Assembly (NCBI GenBank): GCA_965657645.1
Contig: CBFHOS010000029.1
Coordinates: 1-21,084 of the forward strand
Length of the DNA: 21,084 bases
Origin: CBFHOS01 sp965657645
GTDB taxonomy: Bacteria; Pseudomonadota; Alphaproteobacteria; Puniceispirillales; Puniceispirillaceae
Direction: 5' to 3'
Shown in pieces: positions 6,778 to 15,300 of the stretch (position 1 is the first letter of the stretch; every line of letters begins with the position of its first letter). The notes beneath the pieces are model-generated. The model was not told the origin of the DNA. It worked only from the letters and a program-made list of their open reading frames with translations, and did not search any database. The translations under genes and the position numbers were made by a program.

Positions 6778-8070
6778 ATGACCAATACATACACCCACCC
6801 AGAAACTCTGGCACTCCATGCAGGCTTTCGCGCCGATCCGGCGACAAACGCGGTTGCCGTGCCGATTTACCAAACAACCGCTTTTCAATTCAGCTCAACC
6901 GAACATGCGTCAAACCTGTTTGGCCTTGCCGAGCTCGGCAATATCTACACACGGATTATGAACCCAACGACGGATGTGTTGGAAAAAAGGATTGCGGCGC
7001 TAGAGGGCGGTGTTGCGGCTCTGGCGGTTGCATCTGGCCAAGCCGCCTCAGCGCTGGCGATACAAAATCTGGCAAGGGTAGGCGACAATATAGTGGCATC
7101 AACCGATCTTTATGGCGGCACGTGGAACCTATTTAAAAATACGCTGGCCGATCAGGGCATCGAAGTGCGGTTTGTTGATCCAGCCGATCCGGAAAATTTC
7201 GCACGCGCCAGTGATGAACGCACCAGAGCCTATTATGGCGAGGTTCTGCCCAATCCAAAATTAGAAGCATTCCCGATTGCCGAAGTGGCCAAGATTGGCC
7301 GGGAAAGGGGCATACCGCTAATCGCTGATAACACAGCAGCCCCATTATTGGCGCGTCCATTCGATCATGGCGCGGCAATAATCGTTCATTCCCTGACCAA
7401 ATATATTGGTGGTCATGGTACATCAATTGGCGGGGTCATAATTGATGGTGGTAATTTTGAATGGGACAAATTCAAGGACCAGCAACCCGCCCTTAACACG
7501 CCTGACTCCTCCTATCATGGCGCTGTTTGGGCGGAGGCTGCAAAACCGCTGGGCCCAATTGCCTATATATTAAAGGCGCGGGTGACATTGCTCCGTGATT
7601 TGGGCCCAGCGATTAGTCCGACAAACGCCTTTCAAATCATTCAGGGCCTAGAAACCCTGCCGCTACGGATTCAAAAGCACGTTCAAAATGCGGGCTTAGT
7701 CGCTGAATTTCTTGAAAAACATGAGGCGGTTGAGCGGGTGATCTATCCCGGCCTGCAATCGGCCCAAAGCGGTGAACGGGCCAAAAAATACCTAACCGGC
7801 GGCTATGGTGGATTGGTCGGGTTTGAGTTAAAGGGCGGGCGCGAAGCCGGTCAGAAGTTCATCGATGCGCTACAGCTATTCTATCATGTCGCAAATATCG
7901 GTGACGCGCGTTCCCTGGCCATCCATCCGGCATCAACCACCCATTCACAGCTTACCGGTGAGGATCAATTATTGAGCGGGGTGACGCCGGGCTATGTGCG
8001 GCTATCGGTGGGCCTAGAGCATTCATCCGATATCATCGCAGATCTGGACCAGGCGTTATCGTCCATATAG
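6778..8070 (+). CDS. metY: O-acetylhomoserine sulfhydrylase (aminocarboxypropyltransferase)
   Basis: PLP enzyme of the Cys/Met metabolism family that makes homocysteine from O-acetylhomoserine and sulfide in the direct sulfhydrylation route to methionine. The 430 residues match the family length. The opening ETLALHAGFRADPATNAVAVPIYQ and the GNIYTRIMNPTTDVLE segment are typical. The PLP lysine is K208 in HSLTKYIGGHG, and LADNTA-type residues precede it (PLIADNTAA). The C-terminal part has GYVRLSVGLEH. The start is supported by AGAGGA at 6766-6771. Control by the tandem SAM-responsive leader strongly supports a methionine role. It converges on trpG with 23 bp between the stops. Confidence 0.95.
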   Translation: MTNTYTHPETLALHAGFRADPATNAVAVPIYQTTAFQFSSTEHASNLFGLAELGNIYTRIMNPTTDVLEKRIAALEGGVAALAVASGQAASALAIQNLARVGDNIVASTDLYGGTWNLFKNTLADQGIEVRFVDPADPENFARASDERTRAYYGEVLPNPKLEAFPIAEVAKIGRERGIPLIADNTAAPLLARPFDHGAAIIVHSLTKYIGGHGTSIGGVIIDGGNFEWDKFKDQQPALNTPDSSYHGAVWAEAAKPLGPIAYILKARVTLLRDLGPAISPTNAFQIIQGLETLPLRIQKHVQNAGLVAEFLEKHEAVERVIYPGLQSAQSGERAKKYLTGGYGGLVGFELKGGREAGQKFIDALQLFYHVANIGDARSLAIHPASTTHSQLTGEDQLLSGVTPGYVRLSVGLEHSSDIIADLDQALSSI

Positions 8071-8093
8071 GCCGCGATAACGAGGCAAACAAA

Positions 8094-8765
8094 CTAGGGA
8101 TGAAGTTGATCGGGAAACCGTTCATCGAGGCGCAGTATTTGGGTTTCCAGCTGCGCCAATTCCTCTTTTGAGGGAACTTGATGCCCACAGACTTTGAGGA
8201 AATTAGCCAAAATCCTATAGCCAGCCACCGATGCTATTGATTCAGGGTGAAATTGAACGCCGTGCAATTCTGCATCAACATGCGAAATGCCCATGATCGC
8301 ACCGGCAGAGGTACGCGCGGTCACGGTCAATTCATCTGGCAACCCTTCGTCTTCGACAACCAGTGAATGGTACCGTGTGACCGGAAAACTGTCTGGGCAG
8401 GTAGTAAATATATCGCTCATCACTGCATTTGAATGGCTACACGCAACCATCGATAATTTGCCATGAACCGGCGGGTCGACCCGTTTTATCGTGCCACCAA
8501 AAGCCACAGCGAGCGCCTGATGACCAAGGCAAACACCCAAAAGCGGGGTGACGCCCTTGGCTTTTTTGATCAAATCTAGACAAATACCGGCATCTTCTGG
8601 CTTGCCCGGTCCGGGTGATAAAATGATCCCTTGCGGGTTTGCCGCCAAAACATCTTCTGCTGAACAGCTATCATTACGGCGGATTTCAACCTCAGCCCCT
8701 AGATCAGACAGAAAATGCCAGAGGTTCCATGTGAAGCTGTCATAATTATCGATCAATATGAACAT
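8094..8765 (-). CDS. trpG: Anthranilate synthase glutaminase subunit (TrpG/PabA family)
   Basis: Class I glutamine amidotransferase that supplies ammonia to TrpE for anthranilate synthesis; some family members also serve PabB in folate synthesis. The 223-residue protein opens with the typical FILIDNYDSFTWNL. It has the oxyanion loop ILSPGPG, the nucleophile C79 in GVCLGHQ, and the H173/E175 pair in QFHPES. No trpE or pabB lies next to it in the window, and metY separates it from trpD, so which synthase it serves cannot be read from context. A candidate promoter sits about 60 nt upstream. The start ATG lacks a good ribosome binding site. The C-terminal end, about 40 residues beyond HPES, is somewhat longer than in the shortest homologues. 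Confidence 0.92.
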   Translation of the reverse strand: MFILIDNYDSFTWNLWHFLSDLGAEVEIRRNDSCSAEDVLAANPQGIILSPGPGKPEDAGICLDLIKKAKGVTPLLGVCLGHQALAVAFGGTIKRVDPPVHGKLSMVACSHSNAVMSDIFTTCPDSFPVTRYHSLVVEDEGLPDELTVTARTSAGAIMGISHVDAELHGVQFHPESIASVAGYRILANFLKVCGHQVPSKEELAQLETQILRLDERFPDQLHP

Positions 8766-8831
8766 CGGGTGATACCGCTTTGATTGGTGCTAGTGAATTG
8801 GGCTATGCAAGCATAACACAAGTAAGACGTG

Positions 8832-8861
8832 CTTATAGCAGGATGATTGGGGCAAGTCCAA
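8832..8861 (-). promoter_or_regulatory. Candidate promoter of trpG
   Basis: On the - strand TTGGAC (8861-8856) and TATAAG (8837-8832) are 18 bp apart. The predicted start near 8825 gives a leader of roughly 60 nt. That leader contains TATGC-AA-GCATA (8804-8815), a short inverted repeat that could be an operator. No leader peptide rich in Trp codons was found. Confidence 0.45.
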
Positions 8862-9044
8862 GACACGGGCAGGGGTTTTTTATGAAAACCGTGTGCGTAG
8901 TTGGTTTGGCGGGTTAAACTGTCCAATGCGGGAATATCGGAGGGAAGTGATGAAATTACCCCTAAATATATACGGTAAAATAATACCGCAAATATAACCT
9001 ACTGTTTTTATGCAAATATTATAAATATTTTGAAAATAATTCGT
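8862..9044. other. AT-rich intergenic stretch between trpG and rplM promoters
   Basis: The divergent gap 8766-9136 holds the trpG and rplM promoters. The part between them has no gene that can be supported. It includes a small inverted repeat, GGTTTT-TTATG-AAAACC (8874-8890), and a strongly AT-rich run from about 8950 to 9042 that may act as an UP element or as curved DNA before the rplM promoter. Confidence 0.4.
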
Positions 9045-9073
9045 TTGACGGATGGCATTCGCCTGCCTATAAC
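9045..9073 (+). promoter_or_regulatory. Strong sigma-70 type promoter of rplM-rpsI
   Basis: TTGACG (9045-9050) and TATAAC (9068-9073) are separated by exactly 17 bp, each one base from consensus. A long AT-rich tract lies directly upstream. The predicted leader of about 57 nt contains GC-rich inverted stretches (GCGG with CCGC around 9092-9103), which could support L13-dependent control as in other bacteria; that part is inference. Confidence 0.75.
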
Positions 9074-9136
9074 CCACCCACAGAGGCGTTTGGCGGTTTC
9101 CCGCTTTAGGCCATTCATTTAACTGGAGATTGTAAC

Positions 9137-9604
9137 ATGCCTTTGCCAAGGACCTATGTCGCAACGCCGAAAGACATCGAAAAGAAATGGTTCGTTGTCG
9201 ATGCAGAAGATCTAGTGCTGGGTCGCCTAGCCTCTCTTCTTGCAATGCGTCTGCGTGGCAAACACAAGCCAACCTATACCCCAAACATGGATTGCGGTGA
9301 TCACGTCATCGTCGTCAATGCGGAAAAAGTCAAATTGACTGGTAACAAGCGTAGTGCCAAGACCTATTACTGGCACACTGGTTATCCGGGCGGTATTAAA
9401 GAGCGCACAGCTGATAAGATCCTTGACGGTCGTTTCCCAACACGGGTGATCGAAAAGGCAGTTGAGCGGATGATCCCACGTGGTCCTCTTGGCCGTAATG
9501 CTATGCGTAACCTGCATGTTTATGCCGGCCCAGCGCATCCCCATGAAGCACAACAACCAGTCGCGCTGGATATTGCCAGCATGAACGATAAGAACAAGAG
9601 GTAG
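9137..9604 (+). CDS. rplM: 50S ribosomal protein L13
   Basis: Early-assembling protein of the large ribosomal subunit. The 155-residue sequence has the typical segments WFVVDAEDLVLGRLAS, LRGKHKPTYTPNMDCGDHVIVVNAEKV, YYWHTGYPGG and MIPRGPLGRNAMRNLHVYAG. GGAG lies 8 bases before the ATG. rpsI follows after 2 bp, the almost universal bacterial L13-S9 pair. It ends with TAG, uncommon for a highly expressed gene in most bacteria but in line with its neighbours here. Confidence 0.99.
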   Translation: MPLPRTYVATPKDIEKKWFVVDAEDLVLGRLASLLAMRLRGKHKPTYTPNMDCGDHVIVVNAEKVKLTGNKRSAKTYYWHTGYPGGIKERTADKILDGRFPTRVIEKAVERMIPRGPLGRNAMRNLHVYAGPAHPHEAQQPVALDIASMNDKNKR

Positions 9605-9606
9605 TT

Positions 9607-10149
9607 ATGGCTGACGAAAATCAAACCGAAACTCCTGAAGTAGCGGCCGAGGCCACTCCTGAAGTTACCGGCATGGCAGCACTTGGTGCGCTTAACGAAA
9701 CCGCTGAAAACGGCGCCGCCACAGAGGCCCCTGCGGCACCTGCCGAGCCAAAGATTGATAGTCTTGGCCGTTCTTATGCAACTGGTCGCCGTAAAGACGC
9801 CGCCGCCCGTGTTTGGGTAAAGCGTGGCACAGGTCAGATGAAAATCAATGGCAAGAACGTCACTGAATATTTTGCCCGTCCGGTTCTGCAGATGATCTTG
9901 GCCCAGCCATTTGAAACCACAGAGCGCGTTGGTGAATTTGACGTGATTGCGACTGTTAAAGGTGGTGGCCTTTCTGGTCAGGCCGGTGCAGTGCGCCACG
10001 GTATCTCAAGAGCCCTAACATATTTCGAGCCGGGCCTACGCCCAGCCCTGAAAGCTGGCGGCTTCCTAACACGTGACTCACGCGCAGTTGAGCGGAAGAA
10101 GTACGGTAAGGCGAAAGCCCGTAAGAGCTTCCAGTTCTCAAAGCGATAA
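9607..10149 (+). CDS. rpsI: 30S ribosomal protein S9 with acidic N-terminal extension
   Basis: Small-subunit protein whose C-terminal tail reaches the P-site tRNA. The S9 domain begins near residue 55 (GRSYATGRRKDAAARVWVK) and ends with KARKSFQFSKR, with the usual final lysine-arginine. The first 50 or so residues form a low-complexity, acidic, Ala/Glu/Pro/Thr-rich extension. Alphaproteobacterial S9 proteins often carry such extensions, but this one is long (180 residues against about 130 in E. coli). AGAGG five bases upstream supports the ATG at 9607. The gene ends just before an intrinsic terminator. Confidence 0.98.
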   Translation: MADENQTETPEVAAEATPEVTGMAALGALNETAENGAATEAPAAPAEPKIDSLGRSYATGRRKDAAARVWVKRGTGQMKINGKNVTEYFARPVLQMILAQPFETTERVGEFDVIATVKGGGLSGQAGAVRHGISRALTYFEPGLRPALKAGGFLTRDSRAVERKKYGKAKARKSFQFSKR

Positions 10150-10177
10150 ACTGCTTGTTTCAAAACAAACAAACAAA

Positions 10178-10204
10178 GGGTTGCGTATTTCGCAGCCCTT
10201 TTTT
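10178..10204 (+). terminator. Intrinsic terminator after rpsI
   Basis: GGGTTGCG (10178-10185) pairs with CGCAGCCC (10191-10198), 8 bp with one G-U pair and a TATTT loop, followed by six Ts. It ends the rplM-rpsI operon 28 bp after the rpsI stop. Confidence 0.92.
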
Positions 10205-10253
10205 GTTGCCATTTTATAAACAACGTTGGCGCATCCCATGCGGTTTTGGCTTG

Positions 10254-10267
10254 TAAACAAAAGTTTA
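10254..10267. promoter_or_regulatory. Small inverted repeat upstream of the PaiB-like gene
   Basis: TAAAC-AAAA-GTTTA (10254-10267) is a perfect 5-bp inverted repeat about 40 bp before the likely start codon. It could be an autoregulatory operator. No convincing promoter hexamers could be paired with it. Confidence 0.25.
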
Positions 10268-10305
10268 TGAGTGACTAGATGGCGTTTATGAAAGGTAGTG
10301 CGAAA

Positions 10306-10926
10306 ATGTATTTACCAGACCATTTTAGAGAAACTGATTTAGCGGAAATTAGGCTGATAGCAGAGCGTTACCCTCTCGCTACCTGTGTGGCGCATGCCCG
10401 GGATGAATTTGAATTGTATCACCTGCCCATGATTTGGCGTGACGATGTTCTAATTGGCCACATTGCCCTGGCAAATCAGATGCACACTAAATTGGAAAAC
10501 GGATGCAAGGCGGCTTTTGTATTCTGCGCAGAGGATTCCTACGTGTCTCCCAATTGGTATCCAACAAAAGCGGAGCATCAAAAACACGTTCCCACTTGGA
10601 ATTATCAAGTCGTGCATTTGCACGGAGAGCTATTTTTCAGCCATAACACTAAAGATAAAATTGCGGCGGTGGGTGTGCTTACAAAACTGCATGAGGAACG
10701 CGTAAATGGCGCCGGTGCTTGGAAAATGCGTGATGCTCCCAAAGACTTCATGGAAGCGATGCTAGACAATATTGTTGCCATAGAATTTAAAATTAGACGC
10801 ATCGATGCAAAATCCAAGTTAAGCCAAAATAGGCAAGAAATTGATTATAGTGCCGTTATCGAGAAGATGCGTGAACACGATCTAACAGGCATCACAGCCC
10901 GTATGCAAAAGATCGCAAGCGACTAG
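10306..10926 (+). CDS. PaiB-like FMN-binding split-barrel protein, putative transcriptional regulator
   Basis: Member of the PaiB / FMN-binding negative transcriptional regulator family (flavin split-barrel fold), related to B. subtilis PaiB. ATG at 10306 is preferred because the family begins MYLPxHF; upstream in-frame ATGs at 10279 and 10288 are possible and would add up to nine residues. Recognisable segments are MYLPDHFRETD, LYHLPMIW, GHIALANQMH, AFVFCAEDSYVSPNWYPTK, VPTWNYQVVHLHG and a C-terminal KLSQNR motif. The gene stands alone between two terminator-like or promoter regions. Its sample GC content (about 35-43 percent in 60-base stretches) is well below nearby genes at around 55 percent, which suggests acquisition by transfer. 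The ligand and target genes are unknown. Confidence 0.88.
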   Translation: MYLPDHFRETDLAEIRLIAERYPLATCVAHARDEFELYHLPMIWRDDVLIGHIALANQMHTKLENGCKAAFVFCAEDSYVSPNWYPTKAEHQKHVPTWNYQVVHLHGELFFSHNTKDKIAAVGVLTKLHEERVNGAGAWKMRDAPKDFMEAMLDNIVAIEFKIRRIDAKSKLSQNRQEIDYSAVIEKMREHDLTGITARMQKIASD

Positions 10927-10958
10927 CGCATAGTTAAAAATGCCTAATGGATATGCGC
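10926..10958. repeat. Inverted repeat after the PaiB-like gene
   Basis: GCGCATA (10926-10932) and TATGCGC (10952-10958) are perfect 7-bp inverted repeats with a 19-base spacer, starting at the stop codon. No T run follows, so it is not a classical terminator; it may stabilise the mRNA end or be a rho-dependent feature. Confidence 0.35.
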
Positions 10959-11020
10959 CAGAAACCATTGTCTGGGGATGATTTACAAATTATCAAACAC
11001 CTGTGAACCCTGACGTTGGT

Positions 11021-11048
11021 TTTGTTTCACCTTCGTCTGATGTATAAT
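11021..11048 (+). promoter_or_regulatory. Candidate promoter of the LysE-family gene and nucleosidase
   Basis: A perfect TATAAT (11043-11048) lies about 55 bp before the lysE-family start. The best -35 partner is TTTGTT (11021-11026) with a 16-bp spacer, which is weak. Confidence 0.45.
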
Positions 11049-11103
11049 CCGCATGGCCACGCCATCCGGTCGGGCGTTTCTTAACTGGTTCTAGGGTGCG
11101 GCT

Positions 11104-11730
11104 ATGTTGACCACCATTTTTGCGATGGACACAATTGGCCTGATGACATTTATCGGGGCGACTATTGTACTTTGTCTCACCCCCGGTTCTGACATGATGT
11201 TTATCATCGCATCTGGCATTTCTGGCGGTGCGCGGGCGGCTTTGATGGCGGTTAGCGGTATAATCGTCGGGGTTATGACTCATATAATCATCGCGGCGGC
11301 CGGATTGACGCTATTGATCATCGCCTATCCCGCCATCCTCACGATTGTTCAATATATTGGCGCTAGCTATCTGCTTTGGCTCGCCTTTACCAGTTGGAGC
11401 GCAAGCGCCGCGCCAGATCAACGCCGTGGTCGGGCGCAATCATGGCCAGCCTTTAGGCGCGGGTTTCTGACCAATATTCTCAATCCAAAAGTATCGCTAT
11501 TCATCCTTGCTTTATTGCCGCAATTCACCGATCCATCAATTGGTCCAGTCTGGCACCAGATTTTGTTTTTGGGCTTTATCATGTGTGTCATCGGCTTTGT
11601 TTTGGATGGGGTAATCGGTGTTTTCGCCGGTATCTTGGCGGACCAACTGGCGCAATATCAATTGCATCTAAACCGTCTGGCCGCCTTGGTGTTTTTTGGT
11701 GTGGCGGTAAAGCTCATCATTCCAAATTAA
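11104..11730 (+). CDS. LysE/RhtB-family amino acid exporter
   Basis: Inner-membrane exporter of the LysE/RhtB superfamily, which exports amino acids such as lysine, threonine or homoserine; the substrate cannot be told from sequence. The 208 residues fit the family. There are about six hydrophobic segments, the first carrying the family TPGSDMMFI (normally TPGP) near residue 26. GFLTNILNPKVSLF near residues 120-133 is the second hallmark. The ATG at 11104 has AGGG upstream; starting at the internal ATG 11125 would still keep all helices. The nucleosidase gene follows after 9 bp and is probably cotranscribed. Confidence 0.92.
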   Translation: MLTTIFAMDTIGLMTFIGATIVLCLTPGSDMMFIIASGISGGARAALMAVSGIIVGVMTHIIIAAAGLTLLIIAYPAILTIVQYIGASYLLWLAFTSWSASAAPDQRRGRAQSWPAFRRGFLTNILNPKVSLFILALLPQFTDPSIGPVWHQILFLGFIMCVIGFVLDGVIGVFAGILADQLAQYQLHLNRLAALVFFGVAVKLIIPN

Positions 11731-11739
11731 GAGGATTAC

Positions 11740-12288
11740 ATGATTTATCTGCTAGTCGCGCTGCCCGCCGAATTGCCTGACACCTCCCGCCTTGGTCCTG
11801 ATTTTACAGTGATCTTTACTGGCGTTGGCAAGGTTAACGCGGCCTTTCATGCTATGCAGGCGGCATCACAAGCCGATTGTGAGCTGATTATCAATTATGG
11901 AACCGCTGGAACGCTTACCGCATCGCTTGCAGGACAATTTCTGCGGGTATCAAAAATTTTCCAGCGCGATATGGATGGCAGACCCTTGGCCGAGTTGGGC
12001 GTGACGCCATTTGAGGAGGGCGCGCTTGCCGGTGCTATTGATCTTGGTTGCGACGGCGTAACCCTCAGTACCGGCGATAATTTCGTGCGCGAGGCCCCGG
12101 CAGTTGCCAGTGACATCGTTGATATGGAGGCCTATGCCATTGCCAAGATTTGCGCACGGCTAGCGATACCCTTTGAATGCTATAAATATGTGACCGATCT
12201 TGCCGACGAGAACGCTACGGCAAATTGGCGGGACAATGTGGCTTTGGGCGCAGAACAGATTATCGCGCACCTGACCAGCTCGGCCTAG
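11740..12288 (+). CDS. Short PNP/MTAN-like nucleosidase (phosphorylase superfamily)
   Basis: Belongs to the purine nucleoside phosphorylase / MTA-SAH nucleosidase superfamily. Motifs in order: FTGVGKVNAA, IINYGTAGTL, LSTGDNFV, and VDMEAYAIAKIC, which carries the ME(A) substrate-contact pair; the final KYVTDLADENA holds the aspartate expected to protonate the base. At 182 residues it is clearly shorter than typical MTA/SAH nucleosidases (about 230), lacking part of the middle. An MTA or SAH substrate would fit the SAM-related genes nearby, but this is inference; another adenosine-type nucleoside is possible. AGAGGA precedes the ATG by five bases. It forms a likely two-gene unit with the upstream exporter. 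Confidence 0.8.
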   Translation: MIYLLVALPAELPDTSRLGPDFTVIFTGVGKVNAAFHAMQAASQADCELIINYGTAGTLTASLAGQFLRVSKIFQRDMDGRPLAELGVTPFEEGALAGAIDLGCDGVTLSTGDNFVREAPAVASDIVDMEAYAIAKICARLAIPFECYKYVTDLADENATANWRDNVALGAEQIIAHLTSSA

Positions 12289-12303
12289 GGCTCTAATCCA
12301 TCG

Positions 12304-12331
12304 TTGACAAATTATCGATAAATTGTAAACG
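12304..12331 (+). promoter_or_regulatory. Candidate promoter of the oxoprolinase gene with a 20-bp palindrome
   Basis: A perfect TTGACA (12304-12309) is followed 16 bp later by TAAACG (12326-12331), a weak -10. The spacer is almost entirely taken up by an inverted repeat at 12307-12326 of the form ACAA-n-TTATCGATAA-n-TTGT, with 18 of 20 bases matching the symmetric sequence. The position between the promoter hexamers is what a repressor operator would have. The winged-helix protein encoded at 16028, cotranscribed with the target gene, is the obvious candidate to bind it. Confidence 0.55.
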
Positions 12332-12371
12332 TTTTCGCTATCGCATATTAAGCAATGAAGCGGATTGTAAA

Positions 12372-15300
12372 ATGACATCGATGACAGCGCAAAAGCAGGG
12401 TGGCTGGCAATTTTGGGTTGATCGCGGGGGCACTTTTACCGACATCGTGGGCCGAGAGCCAACTGGTGTACTGCATACCCATAAATTGCTATCGGAAAAT
12501 CCTGAAGCCTATGAAGACGCGGCCTTGCAAGGTATTCGCGACATTCTGGGGCTTAACGACGGCGATCCCATCCCAGCATCATCAATAGACGCGGTGAAAA
12601 TGGGTACCACCGTTGCGACAAACGCCCTTTTGGAACGCAAAGGCGATCGCACTCTATTGGTCGTAACAAAGGGATTTCGAGACCAAATTAGGATCGCCTA
12701 TCAGGCACGGCCGCGTTTGTTTGAAATGAATATCGTCTTGCCGGAAATGCTATATGAGCGCGTGGAAGAAGTCATTGAGCGGGTGGACGCTAATGACGTT
12801 GTGCTAACGCCGCTCGATGAGGATGATATCAAGCAAAAGCTACAGCGCGCATATGATGATGGTATCCGGTCGATTGCGATCGTGCTAATGCATGGCTACC
12901 GCGTAACCGACCATGAAAAGCGGTTGGCCGAAATGGCGGCGGAAATTGGCTTTACCCAGATTTCAACAAGCCATGAGACCAGCTCGATGATTAAATTCGT
13001 TGGGCGCGGGGATACCACTGTTGCCGATGCGTATCTGTCACCGATCCTGCGGCGTTATATTGACCGTATTGCCGGTGCATTGGGCGATGTAAAGCTCCAG
13101 CTAATGCAGTCCAATGGCGGCTTGACCAGTGCCGCGTTGTTTCAAGGCAAGGATGCGATCCTATCGGGTCCGGCTGGCGGTATTGTGGGCGCGGTCAAAA
13201 CCGCCAAGCAAGCTGGCTTTGACAAGGTTATTACCTTTGATATGGGCGGCACCTCTACCGATGTTGCGCATTATGACAATGCCTATGAACGGGTTTTCGA
13301 AACGGTTGTTGCCGGTGTGCGGATGCATGCGCCGATGTTGCTCATTCACACGGTGGCGGCGGGCGGTGGATCACTTTGCCAGTTTGACGGTGCACGGTTC
13401 CGCGTTGGACCAGAGAGCGCCGGCGCCAATCCCGGGCCAGCCTGTTATCGCCGCGGTGGACCGCTGGCGGTTACCGATTGCAATGTGATGCTGGGCAAAT
13501 TACAGCCCGATTTTTTTCCATCCGTATTTGGTCCCAATCAAGACCAGCCGCTAGACGCCGATGCGGTGCGAGAAAAATTCAGGATCTTGGCAAAGGAAAT
13601 AGAACAGAGCACTGGTGTTGCCCTTAGTAGTGAAGAGATTGCCGACGGATTTTTGCGCATTGCAGTGGAAAACATGGCCAATGCAATCAAGAAAATATCG
13701 GTCCAGCGTGGCTATGACGTTACCGATTATGCGCTGCAATGCTTTGGCGGAGCAGGGGGGCAGCATGCCTGTTTGATTGCCGATGTATTGGGCATGAAGA
13801 CCGTCCTCGTGCATCCGTTTGCCGGTGTTCTATCGGCCTATGGCATGGGTCTGGCCGATGTGCGGGCCCTTCGTGAACGCACGTTAGAGGCGGGTCTTGA
13901 CGAGGCGCTGATACCCCGAATGGAGAGCGAGCTTGATGCGCTTGCTGAACATGCCGAGGCAGAGGTGCTAGGCCAAGACATTACCGCTGACCGGATGGAA
14001 ACCAAACGCTATGTGCATTTGCGCTATGATGGCTCTGACACTGCGCTAGAAGTGCCCTATGGCCCGATTGACCAGATGGAAGCAGCCTATGAGGCGGCAT
14101 ACCGTGCCCGCTTTGGCTTTGTCATGCCCGGCAAGAATGTTATCGCCGCCACCGTGTCGGTTGAGGCCATTGGCCATACGTTTGATTTAGAAAACCTGCC
14201 GGTTGATCATGGCGACGACGATTGTGCGCCAATTTCGGTCATAAAAGCCTATATGGGCGGCGAATTTGTTGACGCGCCGGCCTATCACCGTGATGCGATA
14301 TCTGCGGGCACTAAAATCAGTGGGCCTGCGCTCATTATAGAGGCCACGGGCACAACCATCGTTGAACCGGGGTGGCAGGCCGAGATGACCGAGATAGGTA
14401 ATCTTGTTCTACGCCGTGTGGTGGCACTCGGCGCCCGCCATGCCATCGGTACGACCTGTGATCCGGTGATGCTAGAGGTGTTTAATAATCTGTTCATGTC
14501 GATTGCCGAACAGATGGGATACACCCTGCAAAACACCGCACTTTCGGTGAATGTGAAAGAACGGCTCGATTTCTCTTGCGCCATTTTTGATGCTGGCGGC
14601 TCGCTAATCGCCAATGCCCCGCATATGCCGGTACATTTAGGATCTATGGGCGAGTCTGTTCGCGCGGTTATTCGTGATAATGGCGACGAGATTGGTCCGG
14701 GCGACGCCTATGTATTGAACAATCCCTATAATGGCGGCACACACCTGCCTGATATCACTGTGGTGACGCCGGTATTTGATCAGGGCAAAATCCTGTTCTT
14801 TGTTGCCTGCCGTGGTCATCATCCCGATGTTGGCGGTAAAACCCCAGGATCGGCCCCACCAGACTCGTCACACATTGATGAAGAGGGTGTTCTGATCAAC
14901 AATTTCAAGCTGGTTGATGGTGGCACTTACCGCGAGGCAGAAATGCTAGAGATATTGCGCGGGGCAACCTATCCAGCGCGTAATCCAGATCAGAATATCG
15001 CCGATTTGCGGGCCCAGCTTGCGGCCAATGAAAAGGGTCTGCAAGAGCTCAATAAGATGGTTGCCCAATATGGGTTGGATACGGTTCTGGCTTATATGGG
15101 CCATGTTCAGGACAATGCAGAGGAATCTGTGCGGCGGGTTATCGATGTTCTCACTGATGGCGCGTTCACCTATCCGATGGATAATGGCCAACAGGTAAAA
15201 GTCGCCATTTCCATCGATAAGAAAAACCGGTCCGCGACTGTTGATTTCACCGGCACTAGCAAACAAGGTTTGAATAATTTCAACGCACCTGCCGCAGTTT

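Noticed and set aside
8883..8918. An 11-codon frame with AGGGG upstream (MKTVCVVGLAG) as a leader peptide
   Set aside because: It lies upstream of the rplM promoter and on the wrong strand for trpG. It has no Trp codons and no attenuator-type hairpin pair, so it is probably chance.
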